A stretch of DNA of 48,077 nucleotides from NZ13-RE01 sp049718665. Its GTDB lineage: Bacteria; Dictyoglomota; Dictyoglomia; Dictyoglomales; Dictyoglomaceae. Shown one piece after another: positions 8,474-16,737 of this stretch. Each line of letters starts with the position of its first letter. Within the stretch, counting starts at the first letter, position 1. Location: NCBI GenBank assembly GCA_049718665.1, contig JBNARO010000013.1, positions 1-48,077 of the forward strand, written 5' to 3'. The notes beneath the pieces were generated by a model. The model did no database searches, was not told the DNA's origin, and worked only from the letters and a program-made list of their open reading frames with translations. The position numbers were made by a program, and so were the translations under genes.

Positions 8474-9484
8474 CTATCTATATCTTACCCTGGGATCAAA
8501 GAGGGGATACAAAAGATCAATAAGTAGGGCTGTTGTGGAAATACCCACAATAGAAAATACTGTTATCCCCATCATAAGATTAAAATCTCCATTATTTATT
8601 GCCATATATAATACTTGACCTAACCCTGGATAAGAAAAGACGCTCTCTGTAACTAAGGACCCACTAAAAATTCCACCAATCTGAAGAGCAAGATTTGTAA
8701 TTTGAGGTAGCATACTGTTTTTCATTACATATTGAAAGAGAATTTTCCTTCTGGGAATCCCCATGATTTCAGCATAAACTACATAATCTTCAGCATTTAC
8801 AGTGGACGTCAAAGATCTCATACTTAAAAACCACCAGCCAATTCCCACAATTATAAGGGCTAAAGCTGGAAGAAAGGCATGTTTAATAAGATTTAATATG
8901 AAAGTAAGAGAAAAAGAGGGTGTTATCCCTATACTATAACCCCCTACAATAGGGAAGAAAGGAAATATATAAGCAAAAAGGATAATTAAGATTAATGCCA
9001 TAATATAATAAGGAATGGGGTAAATACTCATTGCTACTATAGATAAAGCTTTTGCCCATTTTTTCTCACTATAATATCCCGCTAGCCCTCCTAAGATATT
9101 TCCAATACTCCAGGAAAGAAAAGCAGCTATAATAAGAAGTCCTGCTGTCCAAGGAAGAGAATTTTTTATAATAGAAATTACAGGGGTTGGGAAAATAGAA
9201 AGAGAAGGACCAAAATCTCCTCTAAAAAGTCTTCCCCAGAATTTAAAATATTGTTCTAAAATACCCCCTTTTAATCCATAAAGTTCCATCATTGTGATTC
9301 TTAATTTTTCTAAAGATTCGGGATCTAAATATTGGGCACCATAAGAGGTCATTCTATTTAAAACAGAAACTACAGGATCAAGTGGGGTAAAACGTGGAAC
9401 TAAAAAAACTATAGTTATTCCAATAAAAATTACTACAAAATATTGTATTAATCTTGGTAATATATATCTTTTTAAGAGATTCAT
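8474..9484 (-). CDS. Opp/Dpp-type ABC transporter permease (DppB-like)
   Basis: 336-residue inner-membrane permease with six main hydrophobic segments. N-terminal RYILPRLIQYFVVIF helix and FTPLDPV loop match the DppB type; the coupling loop reads YAEIMGIPRRKILFQYVMKN, followed by the SVFSYPGLG motif and a final LLYPLFDPRVRYR tail typical of the family. The periplasmic loop after the first helix (residues ~35-110) is long. It starts just after a 17-bp hairpin that separates it from the binding-protein gene, with its own ribosome site (GAGGAGG), so it can be translated from a longer, less abundant transcript. Confidence 0.92.
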   Translation of the reverse strand: MNLLKRYILPRLIQYFVVIFIGITIVFLVPRFTPLDPVVSVLNRMTSYGAQYLDPESLEKLRITMMELYGLKGGILEQYFKFWGRLFRGDFGPSLSIFPTPVISIIKNSLPWTAGLLIIAAFLSWSIGNILGGLAGYYSEKKWAKALSIVAMSIYPIPYYIMALILIILFAYIFPFFPIVGGYSIGITPSFSLTFILNLIKHAFLPALALIIVGIGWWFLSMRSLTSTVNAEDYVVYAEIMGIPRRKILFQYVMKNSMLPQITNLALQIGGIFSGSLVTESVFSYPGLGQVLYMAINNGDFNLMMGITVFSIVGISTTALLIDLLYPLFDPRVRYR

Positions 9485-9504
9485 TTTTTACAGACCTCCT
9501 CATA

Positions 9505-9543
9505 AAAATACCCCATCCTCTATGTAAGAGGATGGGGTATTTT
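9505..9543 (-). terminator. 17-bp perfect hairpin between binding protein and permease genes
   Basis: Arms 9505-9521 and 9527-9543 are exact reverse complements with a 5-nt loop; the core is ACCCCATCCTCT. On the transcribed minus strand it is followed by a short T-run (TATTTTTATG), so it can act as a leaky terminator or as a 3' end that protects the binding-protein mRNA. The permease ribosome site lies directly downstream. Confidence 0.8.
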
Positions 9544-9558
9544 GTGTTATTATACTAT

Positions 9559-11418
9559 CTATTTTCTTCCAGTAGATCTTATATGGGGTAGGATAAACTT
9601 AAATTGACCCCACCACCATACAGGAGCCATATAAGGATTATCAGCAGATGGGAAGTTTGTCCAATAGTAATGATCCTGTGCAGAGAACTTTAAGTTTATT
9701 ATTGTTACAGGATGTGGATTTTCTTCCACAAATAGCTTAAGAAAATCTTTAACCAGCTCAACAGCCTTTGGATCTTCTGGTGGCAATACAGCTAATTTAT
9801 CAAGAATCTCATCTACTTTCTTGCTCTTCCATCGGATTTGGTTTACAGTAGCTACTTCTCCGGTAGGTTTGTAGAACCTAGAATGATAGTTTTGTAAGAA
9901 AGGATATACATCTGTAGCAGGAACTTGCCAATAGGAACCTACCTCAAAATCTCCAAGGTTCCATTTAGTCCAGAACGGTCCTGCCTCTACAGTTTCCACA
10001 GTGGTATCTATACCAAACTTTCTCCACTGATCTGCAACTGCAAAAGCAAGTCTTGTAGCATGAATTTCAAACCCTGCGGGTGCAGTTATAGTAATTTTCC
10101 ATGGTTTTCCATCGGGAAGCTGCCATTTTCCTCCGACTTTCTTAAATCCATTCTTTATTAAAAGTTTTTCTGCTTCTTCTGGAGCATATTTCCACCAACC
10201 AATTCCAAAAATTTCTCTTGGTTCTCCCTTTATCTTATAGCCCTTCTTCTTAGCATAATCTGCAATTCTATATGGAACAGTAGGATCCCAAGGCTTAAAT
10301 CCATCTTCTAAAGCAAATTCTTTCAGCCAACTCTCAAGAGGAATATAGTATTCCTTTAGAAGAGATTGAGTAGCACACATAAACAATGGGTTAACCCTTG
10401 AAATTCCATCAAATCCAGAAGTTACCACATCAACAATATCTATAGCTAAGGTTAATGCCCATCTCACATCTTTATTATTATATGGGAATTTTTCCAAATT
10501 CATTGCCAAGATTCTTGCTCTTACATCATCCATCCATGCCCATGGGAAGTCTTTATACCATACTCTGGAGAAGGGATTACTCTTTCTCAAAACTTCCCAT
10601 GCTTCTGGAGTCAAATCAAAAATTAGGTCTAACTCATGTTTTGATTGAGCTATAACTTTCTTTTCATCTGGACCATAGTAGATAAATAATACATACTTAG
10701 GTCTTGGCATTCCATATAATTTTCCTACACTGGTTCTATTCCAGTCTTTTCTTCTTTCAAAAAGCCACCAATATCCTGCGGGATCGTATCCCTTGAGTAC
10801 ATAGGGTCCAAGAGAAACAGGCGGGTTAAACTCAAATTTTAATGGATCTTCTACCTTTTCAAATATATGCTTTGGCATAATATAGCATGTAGAATATACT
10901 AAGGATGTAAATATATGATGAAATGCGGGAGCTGAAGTAGTTAGTTCAAATACTACAGTATAATCATCAGTCTTATAAACCTTAGATACAAATTTATTAA
11001 ACTGAGCACTGTAGTTCATTCCAGGATTTTTCTTTAGATACTCTACAGTAAAGACTACATCGTCTGCAGTAAAGGGTTTCTCATCACTCCAGTAAATACC
11101 CTTCCTCAATTTCACAGTCATTTTTTTGAAATCTTTATCATAAGAGGGTGCTTCTTCTGCTAAAGCATTAATAATTTTCCCTGTTTGAGGATCAAGGTAC
11201 CAAAGTGCATCAAGAAGCATCTGATGAGTTCCATTTCCAACCAGGACTCCAGGTTTCCAGAAATTAAAGTCCTTAGGATTTGCTAATCTCCCGTGAAGAG
11301 CATCTACAATCAGAGTTTCATGACGGGGTAAAGTAGGAAGTATCTGCGAGAAAGTAGTAGAACTATTCAATAAAGAAAGGAGGAGAAACAATACAATAAA
11401 AAGAACTAACTTTTTCAT
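9559..11418 (-). CDS. ABC transporter solute-binding protein, family 5 (oligopeptide/oligosaccharide type)
   Basis: Secreted or membrane-anchored receptor that delivers substrate to the permeases. 619 residues with an N-terminal signal peptide (MKKL, then a long LFIVLFLLLSLL core; no lipobox Cys). Family-5 landmarks: PTYDKDFK-type start of domain, KGIYWSDEKPFTADDVVFT, LGPYVLKGYDPAGYW, ALTLAIDIVDV and a C-terminal FPSADNPYMAPVWWWG. It is rich in Trp and Tyr in the ligand domain (WWKYAPEE, APVWWWGQ), as often seen in sugar-binding members. The GH4 gene in the same operon supports a carbohydrate ligand. First gene of the operon, with a promoter at 11542-11570. Confidence 0.9.
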   Translation of the reverse strand: MKKLVLFIVLFLLLSLLNSSTTFSQILPTLPRHETLIVDALHGRLANPKDFNFWKPGVLVGNGTHQMLLDALWYLDPQTGKIINALAEEAPSYDKDFKKMTVKLRKGIYWSDEKPFTADDVVFTVEYLKKNPGMNYSAQFNKFVSKVYKTDDYTVVFELTTSAPAFHHIFTSLVYSTCYIMPKHIFEKVEDPLKFEFNPPVSLGPYVLKGYDPAGYWWLFERRKDWNRTSVGKLYGMPRPKYVLFIYYGPDEKKVIAQSKHELDLIFDLTPEAWEVLRKSNPFSRVWYKDFPWAWMDDVRARILAMNLEKFPYNNKDVRWALTLAIDIVDVVTSGFDGISRVNPLFMCATQSLLKEYYIPLESWLKEFALEDGFKPWDPTVPYRIADYAKKKGYKIKGEPREIFGIGWWKYAPEEAEKLLIKNGFKKVGGKWQLPDGKPWKITITAPAGFEIHATRLAFAVADQWRKFGIDTTVETVEAGPFWTKWNLGDFEVGSYWQVPATDVYPFLQNYHSRFYKPTGEVATVNQIRWKSKKVDEILDKLAVLPPEDPKAVELVKDFLKLFVEENPHPVTIINLKFSAQDHYYWTNFPSADNPYMAPVWWWGQFKFILPHIRSTGRK

Positions 11419-11486
11419 TTTTAAAACCTCCCCACCTAAAAGTTTTTCAACAAAATTAGAGACCTAAAGGATTTTTTACAGAAGTT

Positions 11487-11494
11487 CACCTCCT
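11487..11494 (-). promoter_or_regulatory. Shine-Dalgarno sequence without a gene in the leader of the binding-protein mRNA
   Basis: On the minus strand AGGAGGTG lies about 70 nt before the ATG of the binding-protein gene, which has its own GGGGAGG site. No ATG, GTG or TTG follows at usable distance; the nearest triplets are CTG then TAA. It sits about 40 nt from the predicted 5' end, so it may bind idle 30S subunits and protect the mRNA, as described for STAB-SD elements in Bacillus. Confidence 0.4.
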
Positions 11495-11541
11495 ATTTTA
11501 AGGATCTCAACTTTCTGTTTATTTGTTTTCCTTACATAATC

Positions 11542-11570
11542 TTTATATACTTTTTTCAATTTAAAATCAA
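11542..11570 (-). promoter_or_regulatory. Promoter of the binding-protein/Opp operon
   Basis: On the minus strand TTGATT (11570-11565) is separated by exactly 17 bp from TATAAA (11547-11542), a good sigma-A type promoter pointing to the binding-protein gene. This predicts a leader of about 115 nt. Confidence 0.6.
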
Positions 11571-11594
11571 GTGGCAAATTTATATTGAGGAATA

Positions 11595-11600
11595 TATACT
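11595..11600 (+). promoter_or_regulatory. -10 box close to the start of the CxxC protein gene
   Basis: TATACT lies 8 nt before the ATG at 11609. With this spacing transcription would begin at or next to the ATG and the mRNA would have no leader. A poor -35 match (TGGCAA, 11572-11577) lies 17 bp upstream. Confidence 0.4.
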
Positions 11601-11608
11601 ATAAATTA

Positions 11609-12223
11609 ATGTTCTTTAAGAAGAATAAAAATATAGGTAAAAATTTTGCTCATATAGCCTGGGAAGAGGCATTCTTATGGGAAGGATGTCCTTTATGTTT
11701 TCTTGTCAATAAAAGTTTATGGAAGATAGAAGACAATTTTTTATATGAGATGGTAAATGATCCCCAACTTAGAGAGAAAATAAAGGAAAATAATGGATTT
11801 TGCCCTGAACATACTCTTCAATTACTAAATTTCAATGATACTCTTGGAATATCCATAATCTTTGAGGATATTATTAAAAATGTAATTATTCCATTACTTC
11901 GAAAAAAGATTTTGCCTGAAAAGATAAATTGTATATTCTGCGAGAAAGAAAGGGAAATTTTAGAGCTTTATATATCTATTCTTCCTGATGTTTTAAGAAC
12001 TGAAAAAGGATTTTTACTATGGAAGGAGAAAGCATATAGTTTTTGTTTTCCTCATTTAGAGATTATAAAAGAAAAAGTTCCTAAGGATATCTGGGAAATT
12101 ATTGAGAAAGAAAATACTATTAAAAAGAAAAGATATCCTGAATATCTATATGGAAGCCCTTTATGGAATAAGGACTATTCAATATTATTTTTAAAGAAAT
12201 TAAGATTGCAGGAGAAGCATTAA
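11609..12223 (+). CDS. Uncharacterised Cys/His protein with two CxxC...CxxH modules (DUF6062-like)
   Basis: 204 residues, soluble, no signal peptide. Two probable zinc modules are visible: C27-x2-C30 ... C65-x2-H68 and C108-x2-C111 ... C146-x2-H149, each with 34 residues between the second and third ligands, which points to an internal duplication. Sequence style (WEGCPLC, then VNDPQLREK and GFCPEH) resembles what I remember of the DUF6062 family; this is a tentative match and no function is known to me. I chose ATG 11609; an upstream in-frame TTG at 11585 lacks a ribosome site, as does the ATG, but a -10 box lies 8 nt before the ATG, suggesting leaderless translation. Divergent from the Opp operon and followed 2 nt later by a related gene. 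Confidence 0.7.
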   Translation: MFFKKNKNIGKNFAHIAWEEAFLWEGCPLCFLVNKSLWKIEDNFLYEMVNDPQLREKIKENNGFCPEHTLQLLNFNDTLGISIIFEDIIKNVIIPLLRKKILPEKINCIFCEKEREILELYISILPDVLRTEKGFLLWKEKAYSFCFPHLEIIKEKVPKDIWEIIEKENTIKKKRYPEYLYGSPLWNKDYSILFLKKLRLQEKH

Positions 12224-12225
12224 AA

Positions 12226-12663
12226 ATGAGTTTTAATAAATGTCCTTTATGTGAAAAAATAAGAGAAGAAAAATTAAAATTATTTAATTCTTTTTCAAAG
12301 GAATTTTTTCCATCCCTTTGTAAAGAACATCTCTTTGAATTATCTAAGATAAAGGACTTATCCTTTGTAGATTGGAGAAATTATAGGAAAGAAGAATGCT
12401 ACATATGTTCCTTAGAGAAAAAGATAGAAGAAGAATTTTTAAGAGAATTTAAAGAATATGACAAGCTTTGTATTTATCATTTAAAAAAAGTGAAGGATAA
12501 ATTAGGAGAGAAAGATTGGGAGAAATTAATAAATAAATGGAAGGAATTTGATAAATATTTAGAAAATCTTATAGAAAGTTATGACTACAAAAAAGAGAAA
12601 ATATCTTCTAACTATCTTTATTTAATCCTTGACCATTTGTTGGGAACAGGGAGAAAGATTTAG
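12226..12663 (+). CDS. Small Cys/His protein, paralogue of the preceding gene
   Basis: 145 residues, very Lys/Glu-rich and soluble. It repeats the pattern of its neighbour in a more compact form: C6-x2-C9 ... C32-x2-H35 and C58-x2-C61 ... C82-x2-H85, with 22 and 20 residues between the half-sites. The opening NKCPLCEKIREEK matches the neighbour's GCPLC module. ATG lies 2 nt after the previous stop with AGGAG about 10 nt upstream, so the two are co-translated. The last 56 nt overlap the convergent transglutaminase gene. Likely metal binding or a partner of the first protein; function unknown. Confidence 0.65.
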   Translation: MSFNKCPLCEKIREEKLKLFNSFSKEFFPSLCKEHLFELSKIKDLSFVDWRNYRKEECYICSLEKKIEEEFLREFKEYDKLCIYHLKKVKDKLGEKDWEKLINKWKEFDKYLENLIESYDYKKEKISSNYLYLILDHLLGTGRKI

Positions 12664-14674
12664 ATTTTAATATCTTTTTCCCCTTTTTAATCAATCTTTC
12701 TCTATATTCCCTTCTTTCTTCATTCTTTAATGGAGCAAATTTTAAAGCATAATAAATACTTACAAACTCTTTCACATCGTCTCCTAAATTTCTTATCATC
12801 TCGTAAGGAGAAACTCCTGAAGTAATCAATCTTTCCTTTTTCAGCATCCTCATAACCTTCATAAATATTCTATCCTCTTTACTTAACTCATATCTTCTTA
12901 TTATTTTTACAAGGACATATATCATTAAGATTAATATAAGAGAAAGAAGAAGGAAAAGAGAAATGGAAGATAAGTTATAAAGAAAATATATTATTTCTTT
13001 CAAAAGACTACTAAGAGAATCAAAAATTAATCCCAAAAAGTTGTAATTTTCTCTTATCTTTGCGTCTTCAATAAAATCTCCTTCAGGAGTAGGATCTATA
13101 GGAATCCATCCCATAGGTTCAAGATATACTTCAACCCATGCATGGGCATTTTTCATTCTTACTTCATACATTCCTGTCCATGGATTAAGCTCTCCAGGAG
13201 AAAATCCTGTTACAAATCTTGATGGAATTCCTAAGATCCTTGACATAATAGCAAAGACAGTTGCAAACTGCTCACAATATCCTCTCTTTGTCACAAAAAG
13301 AAAATCTTCTACTGCATCTAAATCTTCTCTTAATGGTGGAATGTCCAATGAGTAGGGATAATTTTCTTTTAAATATTTTTCTATAGCCAAAAGTTTTTCC
13401 CAAGGAGTATTCTGATCCTTAGTAATCTCAAAAGTTAGATTTTTAACCCTTTCTGATATTTTAGGAAGCTGTAGATATCTTTCAAAATTCTTTCTATTTG
13501 GTATTCTTGCTTTTAACAATAACTTTGCAGATCTTACAAAAGTATCAGAATAGAGGGAAGTATAGATCAAATTCTTTGGCATTTCAAAGGGACTCCTTAG
13601 CCCATCTTCCATATCTTTATATATAAAAGGAGCGGGAAAATATAATCTTTGAGTTCCTTGGGGAGCAAAAATGATGTTTCCTGTATCCTTCTCTATAAAA
13701 TATGTAGCTCTGAAAAGTCTTTCTTCTTCTAAGGAGTTTTCTTTAATATGAAAGGGCTGTAAACTTGTAGTTATAGTTTTTACTTCTTCCTCCAGGCTTT
13801 GATACCAACCAAATCCATTATAAGTGTCAAAAGCAAGCCCTCTATGATATGTGGGAAAAGAAGTTAAAACCCTAAAAGCTAAGGAAGAAGAGGGTATTCC
13901 TCTCTGTCTTAAATCTACAAAAGGGGCAAACCCAAAATAGTTTTCAGGATCATAGGGAAGAGGATTAATGTTTCTCCCTTGGGGAAGACGATAAAGATAA
14001 TAATTCCCAATATTAGCACTGGAAGTTTTTATTTCCCCTCTAAACGCAGAGACCCTTTGAATTATTTGGGACATAATATCCTGTCTAAATGTAAAGGGAA
14101 GAGTTCGAGGAATGAAAGGGAACAAAAGAAATCCTATAAAAGATATGGAGAGAATAATTCCTGATATATATTTCGCGGAAGGTCTATAATCATTAAGAAG
14201 AGATAAAGTTAATATAAAACCTAAGAAGTAGAAAAGGAAAAATGCTAAAAATATAGATTCTCTGGCAAATACCCCTGAGATTACTATAAGAATCAGGCTT
14301 ATAAAAAAGGAAAAGATAAGATCTAATCTTGTAGGAAGATCAAAGCTATGAAGAGTATTAAGATTTATTAAAAAGGTTGCCAAGGGAACTCTGGGATCAT
14401 AGGGTTGGGAAAGAAGGTTTTGGAAAAACTCCCTAAGAAGATAAAGCATAGCAATGGTCATAAATATCTTAAGAATGATATTTCTTCCATACCTATTTTT
14501 GTAGCTAAATATGTATCCTATAAATGTTAAAATAATAACTCCTAAAATATAATTAAATGATAATTCCAAAAAATACCATACTGAAAATATAGCTATTAAG
14601 TTAAGATAAAATATACTTCCTCTTAAAATTATAGAGTCTTCTATCCCTGATCTTATCTTTCTTGCCTTATTCAT
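12608..14674 (-). CDS. Membrane-anchored transglutaminase-like protein (TgpA type)
   Basis: 688 residues: about six hydrophobic helices in residues 15-190, an extracellular region with a transglutaminase-like core, one further helix at ~560-590 and a cytoplasmic basic tail. The papain-like triad is complete: C467 in RGYCEQFA, H511 in NAHAWVEVY and D527 in WIPIDPTPEG. Proteins of this layout (DUF3488-transglutaminase-DUF4129) act on the cell surface as proteases or crosslinking enzymes; the exact reaction is not known. Start overlaps the DUF58 gene by 8 nt; third gene of the moxR operon. The 3' end overlaps the convergent Cys/His gene by 56 nt. Confidence 0.9.
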   Translation of the reverse strand: MNKARKIRSGIEDSIILRGSIFYLNLIAIFSVWYFLELSFNYILGVIILTFIGYIFSYKNRYGRNIILKIFMTIAMLYLLREFFQNLLSQPYDPRVPLATFLINLNTLHSFDLPTRLDLIFSFFISLILIVISGVFARESIFLAFFLFYFLGFILTLSLLNDYRPSAKYISGIILSISFIGFLLFPFIPRTLPFTFRQDIMSQIIQRVSAFRGEIKTSSANIGNYYLYRLPQGRNINPLPYDPENYFGFAPFVDLRQRGIPSSSLAFRVLTSFPTYHRGLAFDTYNGFGWYQSLEEEVKTITTSLQPFHIKENSLEEERLFRATYFIEKDTGNIIFAPQGTQRLYFPAPFIYKDMEDGLRSPFEMPKNLIYTSLYSDTFVRSAKLLLKARIPNRKNFERYLQLPKISERVKNLTFEITKDQNTPWEKLLAIEKYLKENYPYSLDIPPLREDLDAVEDFLFVTKRGYCEQFATVFAIMSRILGIPSRFVTGFSPGELNPWTGMYEVRMKNAHAWVEVYLEPMGWIPIDPTPEGDFIEDAKIRENYNFLGLIFDSLSSLLKEIIYFLYNLSSISLFLLLSLILILMIYVLVKIIRRYELSKEDRIFMKVMRMLKKERLITSGVSPYEMIRNLGDDVKEFVSIYYALKFAPLKNEERREYRERLIKKGKKILKSKSFSLFPTNGQGLNKDS

Positions 14675-15758
14675 TTTTAGTACCCCATAAGTTCAAAAAA
14701 TCGTAAGGATTATCTTTTTTTCTAAATATAGATAAAGAACTCTCAAGATTTTCCTTGTGAAATTCTACTCCAACGAATCTCTTCTGTAAACAGTTTTTGC
14801 TCTTCCAAAATTTATAGTCCAAAGAAAATACTAAATCAAAGTTTTCATTACAAATATCTTCTTTATTTTTTCCTTTTTTCAATTCCAAGTTAGCCAAAAA
14901 GATCTTAAGATCATCCCAACTTTGGGGAATAAAAATATCTTTTGGATAAAGAGTTCTTATTTTTACCCTTAATCCCTGCTTTATATATGGTAAAACCAAG
15001 GAGTGCACAAATCTTAAAAGCTGATCGAACTCTTCTATAGTGATATTATCTATTTCAGGGACTAAATTATCCAATAAAAATATGGGCTCAAATCTTAATA
15101 ACCTTTCAAACTGCTTTGAGAGAAGTTCTCCCCTTTTTGCTGATGCCTTCCATGCAATTATTCTTAGAGGATCACCAGATATATATTTTCTTAAGGAATG
15201 AAACTCTTCTCCTTGAGAGGATAAAGTTAAGGTAGAAGCACTATATCCAGAATCTCCAAGAATAATTAGTTCTTTATAAAGCTGATAAAAAGTGGGATAA
15301 ACTAAAGTTTTGGAGTTTAAAGGATAATGCCTTTTAATATAGCAAAGTCCAAAAGTTCCTGTAAATTTTAACCATATATTTTTGAACTCTTTTATTCCTC
15401 TTTTCTTAAATATACAGGAAAGAATGAAATATTTTTCTTCTTTTCCTATCTCTCCCGGAATATATTCTCCTTCCCACAAAATATAGAATTTCCTCCGCGG
15501 GAAGAAGGAATTATTCTTTATTCTTAAAACAACCACCTCTTCTGTATTTTCTTCTACTAAGAATGGGGCTATAAGTTCTAATTCAAGAAAAAAAGGATAA
15601 AAGATTAATTCTAAAAAATTAAAGATATATAAAGCATAAATGAAAGAAGACATAAAGATTAAAGGATTTGACCCTACATTTATCCCAATAAGAGTAATAA
15701 GGATATTCCCTAAGAGAAGGAAAAATCCAAGAAGAGTAAAATTCACACGAAATCTCAA
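14667..15758 (-). CDS. DUF58 family membrane protein
   Basis: 363 residues. Two hydrophobic helices at the N-terminus (LLGFFLLLGNILITLIG and a second at ~30-60), a beta-rich region, then the DUF58 signature with GEEFHSLRKYISGDPLRIIAWKAS (residues ~185-210, split here as GEEFHSLRKY and GDPLRIIAWKAS) and a degraded von Willebrand A-like C-terminal part (EPIFLLDNL). DUF58 proteins are regular partners of MoxR ATPases. It overlaps moxR by 4 nt (ATGA) and the transglutaminase gene by 8 nt, so the three are translated as a unit. Confidence 0.9.
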   Translation of the reverse strand: MRFRVNFTLLGFFLLLGNILITLIGINVGSNPLIFMSSFIYALYIFNFLELIFYPFFLELELIAPFLVEENTEEVVVLRIKNNSFFPRRKFYILWEGEYIPGEIGKEEKYFILSCIFKKRGIKEFKNIWLKFTGTFGLCYIKRHYPLNSKTLVYPTFYQLYKELIILGDSGYSASTLTLSSQGEEFHSLRKYISGDPLRIIAWKASAKRGELLSKQFERLLRFEPIFLLDNLVPEIDNITIEEFDQLLRFVHSLVLPYIKQGLRVKIRTLYPKDIFIPQSWDDLKIFLANLELKKGKNKEDICNENFDLVFSLDYKFWKSKNCLQKRFVGVEFHKENLESSLSIFRKKDNPYDFLNLWGTKNE

Positions 15759-16720
15759 GGAAGCTTTACCCTCGGAATTTTTGTTCTCTCTAAGACCTCT
15801 CGAATAATTTCTTCCCTCTTTTGGCGAGGACTCTCCACTTGCTCCTTAAGAACTATTCTATGCACTAAAATTGGAACCGCACAATCTAAAACATCTTCAG
15901 GGATCACATAATCCCTACCTCTAATAACTGCCATAGATTGACTTGATCTCATTAAAGAAATAGAGCCCCTGGGACCCGCTCCAAGAGAGACCTTTGGATG
16001 TTCTCTGGTATTTCTAACAATCTGAGTTATGTATTCTAAGATATCTTTATGAACATAGACATGTTTAACTAAATCTTGCGCAAACAATACATCCTCTTTA
16101 TTCCAGATAGGAGTTAATTTTTCCAAAGGATGGGATATTTTTTGCCGCTCAAGCATATCTATTTCTTCTTCTAAGGATAAATATCCCATGGTTAGAGACA
16201 TAAAAAATCTATCTAATTGAGATTCAGGAAGGGGATAGGTCCCAAAATGTTCTCTGGGATTTTGGGTAGCTATAACTAAGAAGGGCTTAGGAAGAGGATA
16301 AAAAACCCCATCAATAGTTACTCCTCCTTCATCCATGGCTTCTAAAAGACCTGCTTGAGTCCTTGGAGATGTCCTATTTATCTCATCTGCAAGAAGAATA
16401 TTTGTAAAGATTGGACCTTTCTTAAATTCGAACTCCAAAGTTTTAGGATTGAAAACATTAGTTCCTAAAATATCTGATGGCATCATATCAGGAGTAAACT
16501 GAATTCTTTTAAAGGAGAGATTAATACTCTCTGCCAATGCCTTTGCAAGGACTGTTTTCCCAACTCCTGGAACATCCTCAAGAAGAACATTTCCTTGGCT
16601 TAGGAGAGCACAGATTACATAATCAATAACCTCATCCTTTCCAATAATAACCTTCTTTATATTGTCTTTTAAATTCCTTACTTTTTCAAAGATTTTTTCT
16701 TTTAAAATATTTTCCTTCAT
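15755..16720 (-). CDS. MoxR family AAA+ ATPase
   Basis: 321 residues. AAA+ core with Walker A EDVPGVGKT (48-56), Walker B ILLADEINR (~108-116), sensor 1 VIATQNPREHFG, arginine-finger region LDRFFMSLTMG, and the C-terminal lid with SLGAGPRGSISLMR. MoxR ATPases act as chaperones for assembly of membrane or metal proteins; here the partners are DUF58 and a membrane transglutaminase, the common MoxR-DUF58-transglutaminase arrangement. No ribosome site is visible before the ATG; instead TATAAT ends 7 nt upstream, suggesting a leaderless mRNA. Confidence 0.93.
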   Translation of the reverse strand: MKENILKEKIFEKVRNLKDNIKKVIIGKDEVIDYVICALLSQGNVLLEDVPGVGKTVLAKALAESINLSFKRIQFTPDMMPSDILGTNVFNPKTLEFEFKKGPIFTNILLADEINRTSPRTQAGLLEAMDEGGVTIDGVFYPLPKPFLVIATQNPREHFGTYPLPESQLDRFFMSLTMGYLSLEEEIDMLERQKISHPLEKLTPIWNKEDVLFAQDLVKHVYVHKDILEYITQIVRNTREHPKVSLGAGPRGSISLMRSSQSMAVIRGRDYVIPEDVLDCAVPILVHRIVLKEQVESPRQKREEIIREVLERTKIPRVKLP

Positions 16721-16727
16721 AATTTAA

Positions 16728-16733
16728 ATTATA
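16728..16733 (-). promoter_or_regulatory. -10 box of moxR, leaderless spacing
   Basis: TATAAT on the minus strand is followed by 7 nt and then the moxR ATG. A perfect TTGACA is present at 16752-16747 but only 13 bp from the -10 box, shorter than normal, so its role is uncertain. The box lies over the place where the opposite-strand zinc-ribbon remnant should have its start codon. Confidence 0.5.
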
Positions 16734-16737
16734 CTAT

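Noticed and set aside
7782..8618. A 278-codon open frame on the plus strand opposite the two permease genes
   Set aside because: It lies antisense to well-supported permeases, has no ribosome site and its product has no domain pattern; it is a by-product of codon bias on the other strand.
11585..11608. TTG at 11585 as the start of the CxxC protein
   Set aside because: No ribosome site precedes it and a -10 box lies between it and ATG 11609, which fits the downstream start better.
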